From: Bradyrhizobium glycinis
GTDB taxonomy: Bacteria > Pseudomonadota > Alphaproteobacteria > Rhizobiales > Xanthobacteraceae
Assembly (NCBI RefSeq): GCF_016031655.1
Contig: NZ_JACCHQ010000035.1
Coordinates: 1 to 62,647, forward strand
Length of the DNA: 62,647 bases
Direction of reading: 5' to 3'
Part shown: positions 31,835 to 41,071 of the stretch, piece by piece
Layout of the letters: the number at the start of each line of letters is the position of its first letter
Numbering within the stretch: position 1 is the first letter of the stretch
Notes under the pieces: model-generated
Databases searched by the model: none
What the model was told of the DNA's origin: nothing
Seen by the model: the letters and a program-made list of their open reading frames with translations, nothing else
Position numbers and translations under genes: made by a program

Positions 31835-31924
31835 TCAGGCCCTCGTGCGGTAACCCTCGAACGCATGGGCCAGGAAGATCCCCGCGCTTACCAGACCCAT
31901 CAGTGCCGAAACCGTCTCGATCAT
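31835..31924 (-). CDS. 29-residue membrane peptide
   Basis: The peptide starts IETVSALMGLVSAGIFLAHA and ends FEGYRTRA. Near-identical MIExxSALMGL...IFxAHA peptides are common in Bradyrhizobium (from memory). GGAA precedes the ATG at 31924. Likely a single-helix membrane peptide. Confidence 0.55.
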   Translation of the reverse strand: MIETVSALMGLVSAGIFLAHAFEGYRTRA

Positions 31925-32281
31925 CGTTAAATTCCAATTCCCGCCCTCGCATCCGAGAGAACGCGTGCGGCCTTGCACAGTCAAAAGAATTTCGGAGAGC
32001 GTTGCGACAATGGGGGTGGAGTGAGGATTTGGCGCAACAGAATGTCCTGCACTGGCACAGTGCAGGCGCCATCGGCCCGTACAACAACGGAAAAATGCGA
32101 ACGTCCCGTTTACCATCCCGGCGTGATCGTCGCGGGCTCCCCATTTCCGCCGCGTTCGGGTTGCGTTATCGTTACTGTGTTCGATGCGGTGGTGGGCCGC
32201 CTCGGATGAGATGACCGGACAGCGCTCCCCCGTAGCCAAAGCGGGTTGGGTACGCCTCCGGCGAAGTGGTATTTGGGGCGC
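31925..32281. other. Intergenic region before rlpA
   Basis: About 360 bp without a supported gene. It should hold promoters for the small peptide on the left and rlpA on the right. No recognisable regulatory site or RNA is seen. Confidence 0.35.
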
Positions 32282-33208
32282 ATGGGGATCCGTCGGTCAG
32301 ATTCGGTTTTGCGGGCCGCGCGCGGTGTTGCGGCGGTCGCGACCTGCCTTGCGCTCGCCAATTGCGCCTCCTCGAACAAGTTCGCCAGCCGCGTCGATCC
32401 GAAATACGGCGTGTCCTCGAGCCCGCGCGTGGTGGCCTGGGGCGACCCGGTCCCAAAGGGTGGCGGCACCTACCGCGTCGGCAAGCCCTATGTCGTGGCG
32501 GGCAGGACCTACGTGCCGGAGGAGGACGTCAACTACCGCGCTGAGGGCATGGCGTCCTGGTACGGCGATGATTTCCACGGCCGCCTGACGGCCAACGGCG
32601 AGGTGTTCGACATGACCTCGCTAACCGCCGCGCATCCGACGCTGCCGATGCCGTCCTACGCACGGGTCACCAACATTTCGAACGGCAAGTCGCTGATCGT
32701 CCGCGTCAATGACCGCGGGCCCTACCACGGCAACCGCCTCATTGATGTCTCGAACAAGGCTGCCGAACTCCTTGAATTCAAAGGCAATGGCGTCGCCAAG
32801 GTCCGGGTCGAATATGTCGGCCGGGCGCCGCTCGAAGGCTCCGACGACCGTCAGCTTCTGGCGACCCTGCGGACCGGCGTCCCGGCGCCGTCGCCCTCGA
32901 TGGTCCGGGTCGCCTCGGCCAAGCCGTTCGTGCCGGAGCTGCCGTCCTCCACCCGCGGCGCCATTCGCGGCGAGGTCCCGATGCCGGAGGGGCGGCCGTA
33001 CAATCTCGGCAGCACCTCGGCCGACATGGCTTCGCTCAACGCCACCTCGGAAATGTCGGCCTCCAGCCGCAGCCGGGGGCGGGCCCTCCAGAACGCCCGC
33101 GCGGTGTCCTATGACGAGGACGGCCGCTACGCCGCCGACAGCGCGGCCGCATCGACCGATGGCGCCGCCGAGGCCCGCAGCATCCTGAGCGGCCGCGGTC
33201 TCTACTAG
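32282..33208 (+). CDS. rlpA: Septal ring lytic transglycosylase RlpA family lipoprotein
   Basis: A 308-residue outer-membrane lipoprotein. Signal with lipobox LANC near residue 30. The double-psi beta-barrel domain spans about 95-185: GMASWYGDDFHGRLTANGEVFDM, then VRVNDRGPYHGNRLIDVSN. RlpA enzymes cleave denuded glycan at the septum. The C-terminal 115 residues are a Ser/Ala-rich tail without a recognisable SPOR domain. ATG 32282 is favoured over an earlier in-frame start. The end overlaps the convergent hydrolase gene by 4 bp. Confidence 0.88.
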   Translation: MGIRRSDSVLRAARGVAAVATCLALANCASSNKFASRVDPKYGVSSSPRVVAWGDPVPKGGGTYRVGKPYVVAGRTYVPEEDVNYRAEGMASWYGDDFHGRLTANGEVFDMTSLTAAHPTLPMPSYARVTNISNGKSLIVRVNDRGPYHGNRLIDVSNKAAELLEFKGNGVAKVRVEYVGRAPLEGSDDRQLLATLRTGVPAPSPSMVRVASAKPFVPELPSSTRGAIRGEVPMPEGRPYNLGSTSADMASLNATSEMSASSRSRGRALQNARAVSYDEDGRYAADSAAASTDGAAEARSILSGRGLY

Positions 33209-34158
33209 CCCGCGCTCTCCTTCAGGAAAGCCAGCAACGCCGCGTTCACCTCGTCGGGCCGCTCCTGCTGCACCCAATGGCCGGCGCCCTCGATGATCAG
33301 CTTGCGCTTCAGATTGGGCAGCACGCGCTCGAGCTCGTTGACACGCTTGGCGCCGATCAGGCCGGTGATGACGGCATCCTTGGAGCCGGCGATGAACAGC
33401 GAGGGTTGATGGATCTGCGCGTCCTGCCAGGGCGCCGTCAGCTCCCAATTGCGGTCGATGTTCCGGTACCAGTTCAGCCCGCCGCGAAAGCCGGACTTGC
33501 GGAAGGCCTCGGTGAAATAGGCCAGGTCTGCCTCGCTGAGCCAGGCAGGCAGCGGCTCGTCGGCGCCCGCATGGCCGAGAAAGCCCTTGCCCTCCTGCAC
33601 GAACATGGCCGCGGTGGGATCGGCGAGGCCGCGCCCGCCAAGGACGATGCGCATGGTGCGCGCGACGTCGCGCTCGAGCTCGGCCTCGGCGACGCCCGGC
33701 GTCTGGAAATACTGCCAGTAGAAATTGGTGACACCGCCCTGGCGCAGCAGGTCGAGCGGCCTGCCGCGGCCGCGGAACGGCGGCGGCACGCTGAGGCCCG
33801 CGACCGCCGTGAAGATGTCGGGCCGGAACAGCGCCGCGTGCCAGGCGACCGGCGCACCCCAATCGTGGCCGACCACCATCGCCTTGGTCTCACCGAGCGC
33901 CTGGACGAGGCCGACCACGTCGCCGACCGTGTCGAAGATCGAGTAGGCGTTCACATCGAGCGGGGCCGCGCTCTGACCATAGCCGCGCATGTCGGGAGCG
34001 ACGACGTGAAACCCGGCTTCGGCGAGCGCCGGGATCTGGTGGCGCCAGGAATAGGACAGTTCCGGCCAGCCATGGCACAGCACCACCAGCGGTCCCTGGC
34101 CGGCTTCGCGGACGAACAGCTCGACCCCGTTGGCCTTGATCGTGCGGGTTGAGGGCAT
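33205..34158 (-). CDS. Alpha/beta hydrolase, epoxide hydrolase family
   Basis: A 317-residue cytosolic hydrolase. The oxyanion motif HGWPELSYSW is near 28, the nucleophile motif GHDWGAPVAW with the catalytic Asp near 97, a cap domain follows, and the C-terminal GHWVQQERPDEVN supplies the catalytic His near 293. The presence of a nucleophilic Asp instead of Ser indicates soluble epoxide hydrolase type, converting epoxides to diols. Physiological substrate unknown. Confidence 0.85.
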   Translation of the reverse strand: MPSTRTIKANGVELFVREAGQGPLVVLCHGWPELSYSWRHQIPALAEAGFHVVAPDMRGYGQSAAPLDVNAYSIFDTVGDVVGLVQALGETKAMVVGHDWGAPVAWHAALFRPDIFTAVAGLSVPPPFRGRGRPLDLLRQGGVTNFYWQYFQTPGVAEAELERDVARTMRIVLGGRGLADPTAAMFVQEGKGFLGHAGADEPLPAWLSEADLAYFTEAFRKSGFRGGLNWYRNIDRNWELTAPWQDAQIHQPSLFIAGSKDAVITGLIGAKRVNELERVLPNLKRKLIIEGAGHWVQQERPDEVNAALLAFLKESAG

Positions 34159-34312
34159 TCGCTTTTCCGCCTTGTTTCAGAGGTTTGGTCGAAAAACATG
34201 AGGCGCCACGATAGGGGCGCGGCGAGAATCGTGCAATCTCAGCGACAAGCGTCCAACCGCGTGTTGTTCGCATCTGTTCCAGCTGTTAGAACGCCTCTCT
34301 CAGGGCTTCGCC

Positions 34313-35575
34313 ATGGCACTTCGTCTTCCTTTGGTTCGTGGCAACTGGCTCACCGCCGGAACGCTGGCGCGCGGGCTGATCGCGGCTGTTTTGGTGGCTA
34401 GCATCGGCTGGGGCGGGACGCTCTATGCGGCCAACCAGAGCGTCCAGGGCGCCAAGAAAGCGGAAGATACCGGCTTCGACGGCGATGCCCCGACCGCGAT
34501 CCTGATCGAAGCCTCCTCTGGCAGCGTGCTGTTCGAGAAGAACGCCGACGAGCTGCGCGCGCCTTCGAGCATGATGAAGCTGATGATCGCGGAGGTCGTC
34601 TTCAATGCGGTCAAGAAAGGCGACATCAAGCTGACCGACGAGTATCGGATCAGCGAGAACGCCTGGCGCAGGGGCGGGGCCCCCTCGGGCGGCTCGACCA
34701 TGTTCGCCGCCATCAACAGCAAGGTCTCGGTCGACGATCTCCTGCGCGGCGCGATCATCCAGAGCGGCAACGACGCCTGCATCGCGCTGGCCGAAGCCAT
34801 GGCAGGCAATGAGCGGATCTTTGCCGCCGACTTCATGACCAAGCGCGCCCGCGAGCTTGGCATGACCAAGTCGACCTTCGCCAATTCCAACGGCCTGCCC
34901 GATCCCGGCAACAAGATGACGGTGCGCGAACTCGGCATGCTCGCCCGGCACATCATCCTGGACTTCCCCGAATTCTACAAACTGTTCGGCGAGAAGGAGT
35001 TCACCTGGAACAAGATCCGTCAGTTCAACCGCAATCCGCTGCTCAATTCGATGGAAGGCGCTGACGGTCTGAAGACCGGCTACACCAAGGAAGGCGGCTA
35101 CGGCATGGTCGGCTCCGCCGTGCAGAACGGCACGCGGCTGATCGTCGTCGTCAACGGCCTTGACGATCCCGAGGACCGCGCCACGGAAGCCAAGAAGATG
35201 CTGGAATGGGGTTTTCGCAATTTCGAGACCCGCACCCTGCTCGCGGCCGAGCAGCCCGTCGGCTACGCCAAGGTGTTCGGCGGCGAGAGCCGGTCGGTCA
35301 AGCTCGTCGCCAAGACTCCTGTGAAGGTGATGGTGCACAAGAACGGCAGCGACAAGCTGATTGCGCGCATCGTCTATAGCGGCCCGGTGCGTGCGCCGGT
35401 CGAGGCCGGCCAGCAGGTGGGCGTGGTCAGGGTCTGGCGCAGCGGCAACATCGCGGTCGAGACGCCGGTCTATGCCGCCGAGGCGATCGGCACCGGCTCG
35501 ACCATGCGCCGCGCCATCGACGGCGCCAGCGAGCTCGTGATCGGCATGTTCCGTGCAGGTGCCGAGAAGCTCTGA
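34313..35575 (+). CDS. D-alanyl-D-alanine carboxypeptidase (penicillin-binding protein 5/6 type)
   Basis: A 420-residue exported peptidoglycan carboxypeptidase. An N-terminal hydrophobic signal or anchor (GLIAAVLVASIGWGGTLYA) is followed by the active-site S-x-x-K (PSSMMKLMI) near 85, SGNDAC near 150, and KTGYTKEGGYG near 255. C-terminal PBP5 domain is present. It trims pentapeptides and controls cross-linking. It is followed after only 2 bp by tmk, so they are one transcription unit. Confidence 0.92.
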   Translation: MALRLPLVRGNWLTAGTLARGLIAAVLVASIGWGGTLYAANQSVQGAKKAEDTGFDGDAPTAILIEASSGSVLFEKNADELRAPSSMMKLMIAEVVFNAVKKGDIKLTDEYRISENAWRRGGAPSGGSTMFAAINSKVSVDDLLRGAIIQSGNDACIALAEAMAGNERIFAADFMTKRARELGMTKSTFANSNGLPDPGNKMTVRELGMLARHIILDFPEFYKLFGEKEFTWNKIRQFNRNPLLNSMEGADGLKTGYTKEGGYGMVGSAVQNGTRLIVVVNGLDDPEDRATEAKKMLEWGFRNFETRTLLAAEQPVGYAKVFGGESRSVKLVAKTPVKVMVHKNGSDKLIARIVYSGPVRAPVEAGQQVGVVRVWRSGNIAVETPVYAAEAIGTGSTMRRAIDGASELVIGMFRAGAEKL

Positions 35576-35577
35576 TC

Positions 35578-36264
35578 ATGAGTGAGAGCGCGGCACAGCG
35601 GCCGTCCGGACGCGGACGCTTTATCACCTTTGAAGGCGGCGAGGGCACGGGCAAGTCGACCCAGATCAAGAAGCTCGCCGATCGCCTCACGGCGGCCAAG
35701 CTGCGCATCCGGGTCACGCGTGAGCCAGGCGGCTCGCCGGGCGCGGAGATCATGCGCCATCTGGTGCTGTCGGGCATGGGCAAGCTGCTCGGCCCCGAAG
35801 CCGAGACGCTGCTGTTTGCCGCTGCGCGCGACGACCATGTCCGCACCGTGATTCAGCCGGCATTGAGCCAGGGCGTCTGGGTGCTGTGCGACCGCTTCGC
35901 CGATTCGACGCGGGCCTATCAGGGTAGCCTCGGCCGCGTGCCAGAAGGCCTGATCAACGCCATGCAGCGGGTCACGATCGGCGATCTCAAACCGGACCTC
36001 ACTATCATCCTCGACTTGCCGGTCGAGATTGGCCTGCAACGCGCCGCCGCGCGCCGCGGCAGCGGCACGCCTGATAGGTTCGAGGCCGAGAAGCTCAGCT
36101 TCCACCAGGGCCTGCGCGAGGCCTATCGCAGGATCGCAGCGGGGGATCCTGCGCGCTGCGTGCTGATCGACGCCAATTCCGATCCGGACACGGTTGCCGC
36201 GCGCGTCTGGACGGCGTTGCGCGAGCGCCTGCTGCCAACGCCTGCGTCAGTGGTGTCGGTATGA
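35578..36264 (+). CDS. tmk: Thymidylate kinase
   Basis: A 228-residue cytosolic dTMP kinase. P-loop FEGGEGTGKSTQ near 17-28, the DR motif CDRFADSTRAYQG near 103, and TREPGGSPGAE near 48 are typical. It makes dTDP for DNA synthesis. GC-rich host codon use, and the order dac-tmk-holB-metG-tatD is the usual alphaproteobacterial one. It overlaps holB by 4 bp. Confidence 0.96.
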   Translation: MSESAAQRPSGRGRFITFEGGEGTGKSTQIKKLADRLTAAKLRIRVTREPGGSPGAEIMRHLVLSGMGKLLGPEAETLLFAAARDDHVRTVIQPALSQGVWVLCDRFADSTRAYQGSLGRVPEGLINAMQRVTIGDLKPDLTIILDLPVEIGLQRAAARRGSGTPDRFEAEKLSFHQGLREAYRRIAAGDPARCVLIDANSDPDTVAARVWTALRERLLPTPASVVSV

Positions 36265-37307
36265 GCCCGCGTCAGGCCGAGCGCGAAACCGCCATGCCGC
36301 ATCCGCGCGAGACGTCGCAGCTGTTCGGCCATCGCGAGGCGGAGGCCGCGCTGCTCGATGCCTATCGCAGCGGACGCATTCCGCACGCCTGGCTGATCGG
36401 CGGGCCGCAAGGGATCGGCAAGGCCACGCTGGCCTATCGCATGGCGCGCTTCGTGCTCGCCCACGCGCAGCCGCTGGCGCCGGCTGTGCAGCGCGCCGAA
36501 AGCCTGGCGATCGATCCCGACGACGCCGTGGCGCGGCAGGTGGCGGCCGGCTCGCATGGTGGCCTGCTGACGCTCGAGCGCACTGCCAACGAGCGCGGCG
36601 TGATGCGCACGGTGATCACCGTTGACGAGACGCGCGAGACGATCGCGTTCTTCGGCTCGACCGCGGCGGCCGAGGGCTGGCGCGTCTGCATCGTCGACAC
36701 CGTCGACGAGCTCAATCCGAACGCGGCCAACGCGCTTCTGAAGATTCTTGAGGAGCCGCCGCAGCAATCGCTGTTCCTGCTGGTGAGCCACGCACCCGCA
36801 CGGGTGCTCGCCACGATCCAGTCGCGCTGCCGCAAGCTGCGCCTGCGGCCGCTCGCTACGAACGATGTGATCGGCGCTGCGGCTTCAGCGGCCGAGCTCG
36901 ATCCGAACGATCCTGCTCTGCGCGAGGTGGCCGAGGCCTCCGAGGGCAGTGTCGCACGGGCGCTGACGTTGCTCGGCGGCGACGCCCTGAAGCTTCAGCA
37001 GCGCACGGCGGCGCTGCTCGCGCGCCTGCCGCAGGTCGATCCGCGCGAATTGCACACGCTCGGCGATTCGCTTGGCACCAGCGACCGCGTGGCGCTTGCG
37101 GCTTTCATCGATGGCATCGACCGCTGGATTGCGGAGCGCCTGCATGCGGATGAGGCCAATGCCAACCAGAACCTGCCGCGTCTTGCGCGCTTAAGCGAGG
37201 TATGGGAAAAGATCGTCCGCGCCGCGCGCGATACCGAAACCTACAATCTGGAGCGAAAGCCCTTGGTTTTCTCGGTGTTCGGCTGGCTGGCGGACGCAAC
37301 GCGCTAG
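36261..37307 (+). CDS. holB: DNA polymerase III subunit delta'
   Basis: A 348-residue clamp-loader subunit. Walker A-like GGPQGIGKATLA near 45, DTVDELNPNAANALLKILEEPP near 150, and the SRC motif IQSRCRKLRL near 190 identify the AAA+ clamp-loader family. The four-cysteine zinc module of E. coli delta' is not visible. It starts in an ATGA overlap with tmk. Confidence 0.93.
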   Translation: MSPRQAERETAMPHPRETSQLFGHREAEAALLDAYRSGRIPHAWLIGGPQGIGKATLAYRMARFVLAHAQPLAPAVQRAESLAIDPDDAVARQVAAGSHGGLLTLERTANERGVMRTVITVDETRETIAFFGSTAAAEGWRVCIVDTVDELNPNAANALLKILEEPPQQSLFLLVSHAPARVLATIQSRCRKLRLRPLATNDVIGAAASAAELDPNDPALREVAEASEGSVARALTLLGGDALKLQQRTAALLARLPQVDPRELHTLGDSLGTSDRVALAAFIDGIDRWIAERLHADEANANQNLPRLARLSEVWEKIVRAARDTETYNLERKPLVFSVFGWLADATR

Positions 37308-37350
37308 GCGCCGAGCCGTTTCCAAATTCGAGAAGCCGGTAAAGGAATTC

Positions 37351-39309
37351 GTGGTGGCAACGCGAGCTAAGAAATCCGTCAAACGCAAGAGCGGCAAGAA
37401 GGCTGCGAAGAAGGCCGTCAAGAAAGCCGCGACAAAGGCCAAGGCGCGCGCGGCCAAAGCTGCCAAGAGCAACAAGAAAGCCGGCGCCAAGAAGGCGGTG
37501 AAGAAGGCCGCTGCGAAGACGTCCAGGAAAACCGGCAAGAAGGCCGCGAAGAAGCAGGCCGTCGCCAAGAAAGCGGTGAAGAGAGCTGCCAAAGAGCCGG
37601 CCAAGGCTCCGGCGAAGAAGGTCGCGAAAAGGGCAGCTGCGCCTGCCGTGAGCGACGCGCCGGCTCCCGTCGTCACGCCTGTGAAGCCACCGGCGAAGCC
37701 AAAGGCTCCGCGTTCGCCGAAGCCCGTCGCTTCGCCGCAAGCTGCCGCGCCTGCGGTCGCCGCAGCGCGCGACAACATCTTCTACATCACCACCGCGATC
37801 GCCTATCCCAACGGCAGCCCGCATATCGGGCATGCCTATGAGGCGATCGCGACCGACGCGCTGGCGCGCTTTGCGCGGCTCGATGGCAAGGATGTGTTCT
37901 TTTTGACCGGCACCGACGAGCACGGTCAGAAGATGATTCAGACGGCGGCGAGCGAAGGCATGTCCACCGCCGCGCTCGCGACACGCAACGCCGGCCGGTT
38001 CAAGGAGATGGACGAGCGCCTGGACGTGTCGTTCGACCGCTTCATCCGCACCACCGAGGAACAGCATCACCGCTCCAGCCAGGAGATCTGGCGCCGCATG
38101 GAAGCGAATGGCGATATCTACGCCGACACCTATTCGGGCTGGTACTCGGTCCGTGACGAAGCCTATTACGCCGAGGACGAGACGCGCGTGAACGATGACG
38201 GCGTGCGGCTCGGGCCACAGGGCACGCCGGTCGAATGGGTGGAGGAGAAGAGCTATTTCTTCCGCCTGTCGGCGTACCAGGACAAGCTGCTCAAGCTCTA
38301 TGCGGATCAGCCCGATTTCATCGGGCCGGATTCCCGCAAGAACGAGGTGGTGAGCTTCGTCAAGGGCGGCCTGCGCGATCTCTCGATCTCGCGCACCACG
38401 TTCGATTGGGGCGTGAAGGTGCCCGGCGACGAAGAGCACGTGATGTATGTCTGGGTCGATGCGCTGACCAACTACATCACCGGCGTCGGTTTCCCCGATG
38501 AGAGCGACAAGAATTGGCGCTATTGGCCGGCCGACGTGCACGTCATCGGCAAGGACATCATCCGCTTCCATGCGGTGTATTGGCCGGCCTTCCTCTTGTC
38601 GGCGGGCATCCCGCTGCCGAAGCGGGTCTATGCCCACGGCTTCCTGTTCAACAGGGGCGAGAAGATGTCGAAGTCGGTCGGCAATGTCGTCGATCCCTTC
38701 AACCTTGCCGACCAATACGGCGTCGACCAGATGCGCTATTTCTTCCTGCGCGAGGTGCCGTTCGGCCAGGACGGCAATTACAATCACGAGGCCATCGTCG
38801 CGCGCATCAATGCCGATCTCGCCAACGATCTCGGCAATCTCGCGCAGCGCTCGCTGTCAATGATCGCAAAGCAGCTCGGCGGCGTGCTGCCCGAGCCCGG
38901 CGAGTTCAGCGACAACGACAAGGCGATCCTGACGATGGCCGACGGCATGATCGCGGCCTCGCGTGAGGCCATGGCGACGCAGCAGATCCATCAATGGCTC
39001 AACGCCGTCTGGGCCGTGGTCGCGGAGGCGAACCGCTATTTTGCGGGTGAAGCGCCGTGGGCGCTCGCCAAGACGGATCCGGCCAGGCAGAAGACGGTGC
39101 TCTACGTCACCGCCGAAGTCGTGCGTCAGATCGCGATCCTGGCTCAGCCCGCGATGCCGACCGCTTCCAGCAAGCTGCTCGACAGCCTCGGCATTCCCGA
39201 ATCCGAACGTAATTTTGCGATGCTCGGCGGCGCAAAGCGCATCGCGCCCGGTTCGACGCTGCCGGCGCCGACGCCCGCGTTCCCGCGCTACGTCGAGCCG
39301 GCGGCCTGA
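37351..39309 (+). CDS. metG: Methionine--tRNA ligase with a Lys/Ala-rich N-terminal tail
   Basis: A 652-residue enzyme. The core begins near residue 141 (DNIFYITTAIAYPNG) and has HIGH as PHIGHAYEA near 158 and KMSKS as GEKMSKSVGN near 437. The zinc-knuckle cysteines and a C-terminal tRNA-binding (EMAP) domain are absent. Residues 5-97 are repeated KKAAKKAVKK-like sequence, as in histone H1-like proteins, joined by a Pro/Ala linker. It starts at GTG 37351 after AAAGGA; no other start lies between the tail and the core with a site. The tail may bind nucleic acid. Confidence 0.93.
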   Translation: MVATRAKKSVKRKSGKKAAKKAVKKAATKAKARAAKAAKSNKKAGAKKAVKKAAAKTSRKTGKKAAKKQAVAKKAVKRAAKEPAKAPAKKVAKRAAAPAVSDAPAPVVTPVKPPAKPKAPRSPKPVASPQAAAPAVAAARDNIFYITTAIAYPNGSPHIGHAYEAIATDALARFARLDGKDVFFLTGTDEHGQKMIQTAASEGMSTAALATRNAGRFKEMDERLDVSFDRFIRTTEEQHHRSSQEIWRRMEANGDIYADTYSGWYSVRDEAYYAEDETRVNDDGVRLGPQGTPVEWVEEKSYFFRLSAYQDKLLKLYADQPDFIGPDSRKNEVVSFVKGGLRDLSISRTTFDWGVKVPGDEEHVMYVWVDALTNYITGVGFPDESDKNWRYWPADVHVIGKDIIRFHAVYWPAFLLSAGIPLPKRVYAHGFLFNRGEKMSKSVGNVVDPFNLADQYGVDQMRYFFLREVPFGQDGNYNHEAIVARINADLANDLGNLAQRSLSMIAKQLGGVLPEPGEFSDNDKAILTMADGMIAASREAMATQQIHQWLNAVWAVVAEANRYFAGEAPWALAKTDPARQKTVLYVTAEVVRQIAILAQPAMPTASSKLLDSLGIPESERNFAMLGGAKRIAPGSTLPAPTPAFPRYVEPAA

Positions 39310-39322
39310 AGGCGTTCGGACG

Positions 39323-40099
39323 ATGCTGATCGACAGTCATTGCCATCTGGATTTTCCGGACTTTGCGGAAGATCTCGACGGGATCGTGTCGCGAGCGCGC
39401 GCGGCCGGAGTCGCGCGCATGGTCACGATTTCGACGCGGGTGCGGCGGCTGCAGGACCTGCTCGCCATCGCCGAGCGCTATGACGACGTCTATTGCTCGG
39501 TCGGCACCCATCCGCACCATGCGGACGAGGAGGACGGCATCGCGCCGGACGAGCTGATTGCGCTGACCCAGCATCCCAAGGTCGTCGCACTTGGCGAGGC
39601 CGGGCTCGACTATTTCTACGACAACGGCTCGCCGGAAGCGCAGGCGAGGGGCTTTCGCGCCCACATCGCCGCCGCCCGCGCCACCGGCCTGCCGCTGGTG
39701 ATTCATACCCGCGAGGCGGACGAAGATTGCGCGCGCATCCTGGAAGAGGAGGCCGGACGCGGATCGTTTCGCGCTGTCCTGCATTGTTACACCGGCGGGC
39801 GCGAGCTGGCGCTGAAGGCGGTGTCGCTCGGGCTCTATATCGGCTTCACGGGAATCCTGACCTTCAAGAAATCGGAGGCCTTGCGCGCGATCGCAGCCGA
39901 ACTGCCGCCCGACCGTATTCTGGTTGAAACAGACTCGCCTTATCTTGCGCCCGGCAAGTTTCGTGGCAAGCGCAACGAGCCGGCCTATGTGGTCGAGGTC
40001 GCAAAGGTGCTCGCCGAGACGCGCGGCGTGTCCCTTGACGAGATATCTCGCCAGACCAGCGAAAACTTCTTCCGCCTGTTCTCGAAGGTGAAAGCTTGA
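39323..40099 (+). CDS. TatD family metal-dependent hydrolase
   Basis: A 258-residue cytosolic amidohydrolase-fold nuclease-type protein. Ligands are in DSHCHLDF (His pair), GEAGLDYFYD (Glu), VIHTREADED (His), LHCYTGG (His) and ETDSPYLAPG (Asp). TatD proteins are 3'-5' DNases or related phosphohydrolases. It is 13 bp after metG, the normal arrangement. Confidence 0.93.
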   Translation: MLIDSHCHLDFPDFAEDLDGIVSRARAAGVARMVTISTRVRRLQDLLAIAERYDDVYCSVGTHPHHADEEDGIAPDELIALTQHPKVVALGEAGLDYFYDNGSPEAQARGFRAHIAAARATGLPLVIHTREADEDCARILEEEAGRGSFRAVLHCYTGGRELALKAVSLGLYIGFTGILTFKKSEALRAIAAELPPDRILVETDSPYLAPGKFRGKRNEPAYVVEVAKVLAETRGVSLDEISRQTSENFFRLFSKVKA

Positions 40100-40112
40100 G
40101 ACTGGGAGCCAC

Positions 40113-40910
40113 ATGACGCTAACGCTGACGATCCTGGGCTGCGGCTCCTCCGCCGGCGTGCCGCGCCCGGCACTCGGCTGGGGCGCCTGCGATCCGAACA
40201 ATCCGAAGAACCGCCGCCGCCGCTGCTCGCTGCTGGTCGAACGGACGTCCGAGCACGGCACGACACGCATCGTGATCGACACCTCGCCGGACCTGCGCGA
40301 GCAATTGCTCTCGACCAATGTCGACCACATCGACGCGGTGTTCCTGACGCACGAGCATGCCGACCAGACTCACGGCATGGATGATTTGCGCTCGGTCGTC
40401 ATGCACATGCGCCGGCGCATTCCGACCTATTTCAACCAGTCGACCGCCAAGGACATCCTGTCGCGGTTCTCCTATTGCTTCATCTCGCCCGAGGGCAGCG
40501 ACTATCCACCGATCCTGACGCGGCATTCGATCGAGGCGGGAGAAAGCCAGACCATTCTGGGGAAGGGCGGCGCGGTGACGATGACCGCCTTTCTGGTGCA
40601 GCACGGCAACATTCCCGCGCTCGGCTACCGCATCGGGGATGCGGCCTATACGCCTGATCTCAACGATATCCCGCGCGAGAGCTGGGGGGCGCTGGAAAAT
40701 CTCGACCTCTGGATCGTCGACGGCCTGCGCTACACCAGTCACGTCAGCCATTTCAGCATCAACGATGCGCTGTCCTGGATCGAGCGCTTCAAGCCGAAGC
40801 GCGCGGTCATCACCAACATGACCGCCGACGTCGATTACGAGGTCATCCGGCAGTCGCTGCCCGCGGGCGTGGTGCCGGCCTATGACGGGCTGCGGCTGGA
40901 GACGCACTAA
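40113..40910 (+). CDS. MBL-fold metallo-hydrolase (PhnP-like)
   Basis: A 265-residue metallo-beta-lactamase-fold protein with the H-x-H-x-D-H motif FLTHEHADQTHGMDDLR near 80 and ILGCGSSAGVPRP at the start. It resembles phosphoribosyl 1,2-cyclic phosphodiesterases (PhnP) and is always downstream of tatD in alphaproteobacteria. Two metal ions are expected; substrate unproven. It is 13 bp after tatD. Confidence 0.9.
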   Translation: MTLTLTILGCGSSAGVPRPALGWGACDPNNPKNRRRRCSLLVERTSEHGTTRIVIDTSPDLREQLLSTNVDHIDAVFLTHEHADQTHGMDDLRSVVMHMRRRIPTYFNQSTAKDILSRFSYCFISPEGSDYPPILTRHSIEAGESQTILGKGGAVTMTAFLVQHGNIPALGYRIGDAAYTPDLNDIPRESWGALENLDLWIVDGLRYTSHVSHFSINDALSWIERFKPKRAVITNMTADVDYEVIRQSLPAGVVPAYDGLRLETH

Positions 40911-41071
40911 ACCCGCGGTGGAAATTCCACTGCCAGCCGGCATAGACCTTGCTTGCTTCGGCCCCATCATGTTGATCTAACGTCTGAAAGACAGGCGCTG
41001 GGCAGGGCGATATTCAAACGGGACCGGCACTACCCAAGTGCGATCGGTCGGTCGAATCGCCTCGTGTGAGG

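Noticed and set aside
37105..38787. A 560-residue minus-strand frame opposite metG
   Set aside because: Shadow of a GC-rich coding region; repeats in it are the complement of the Lys/Ala tail.
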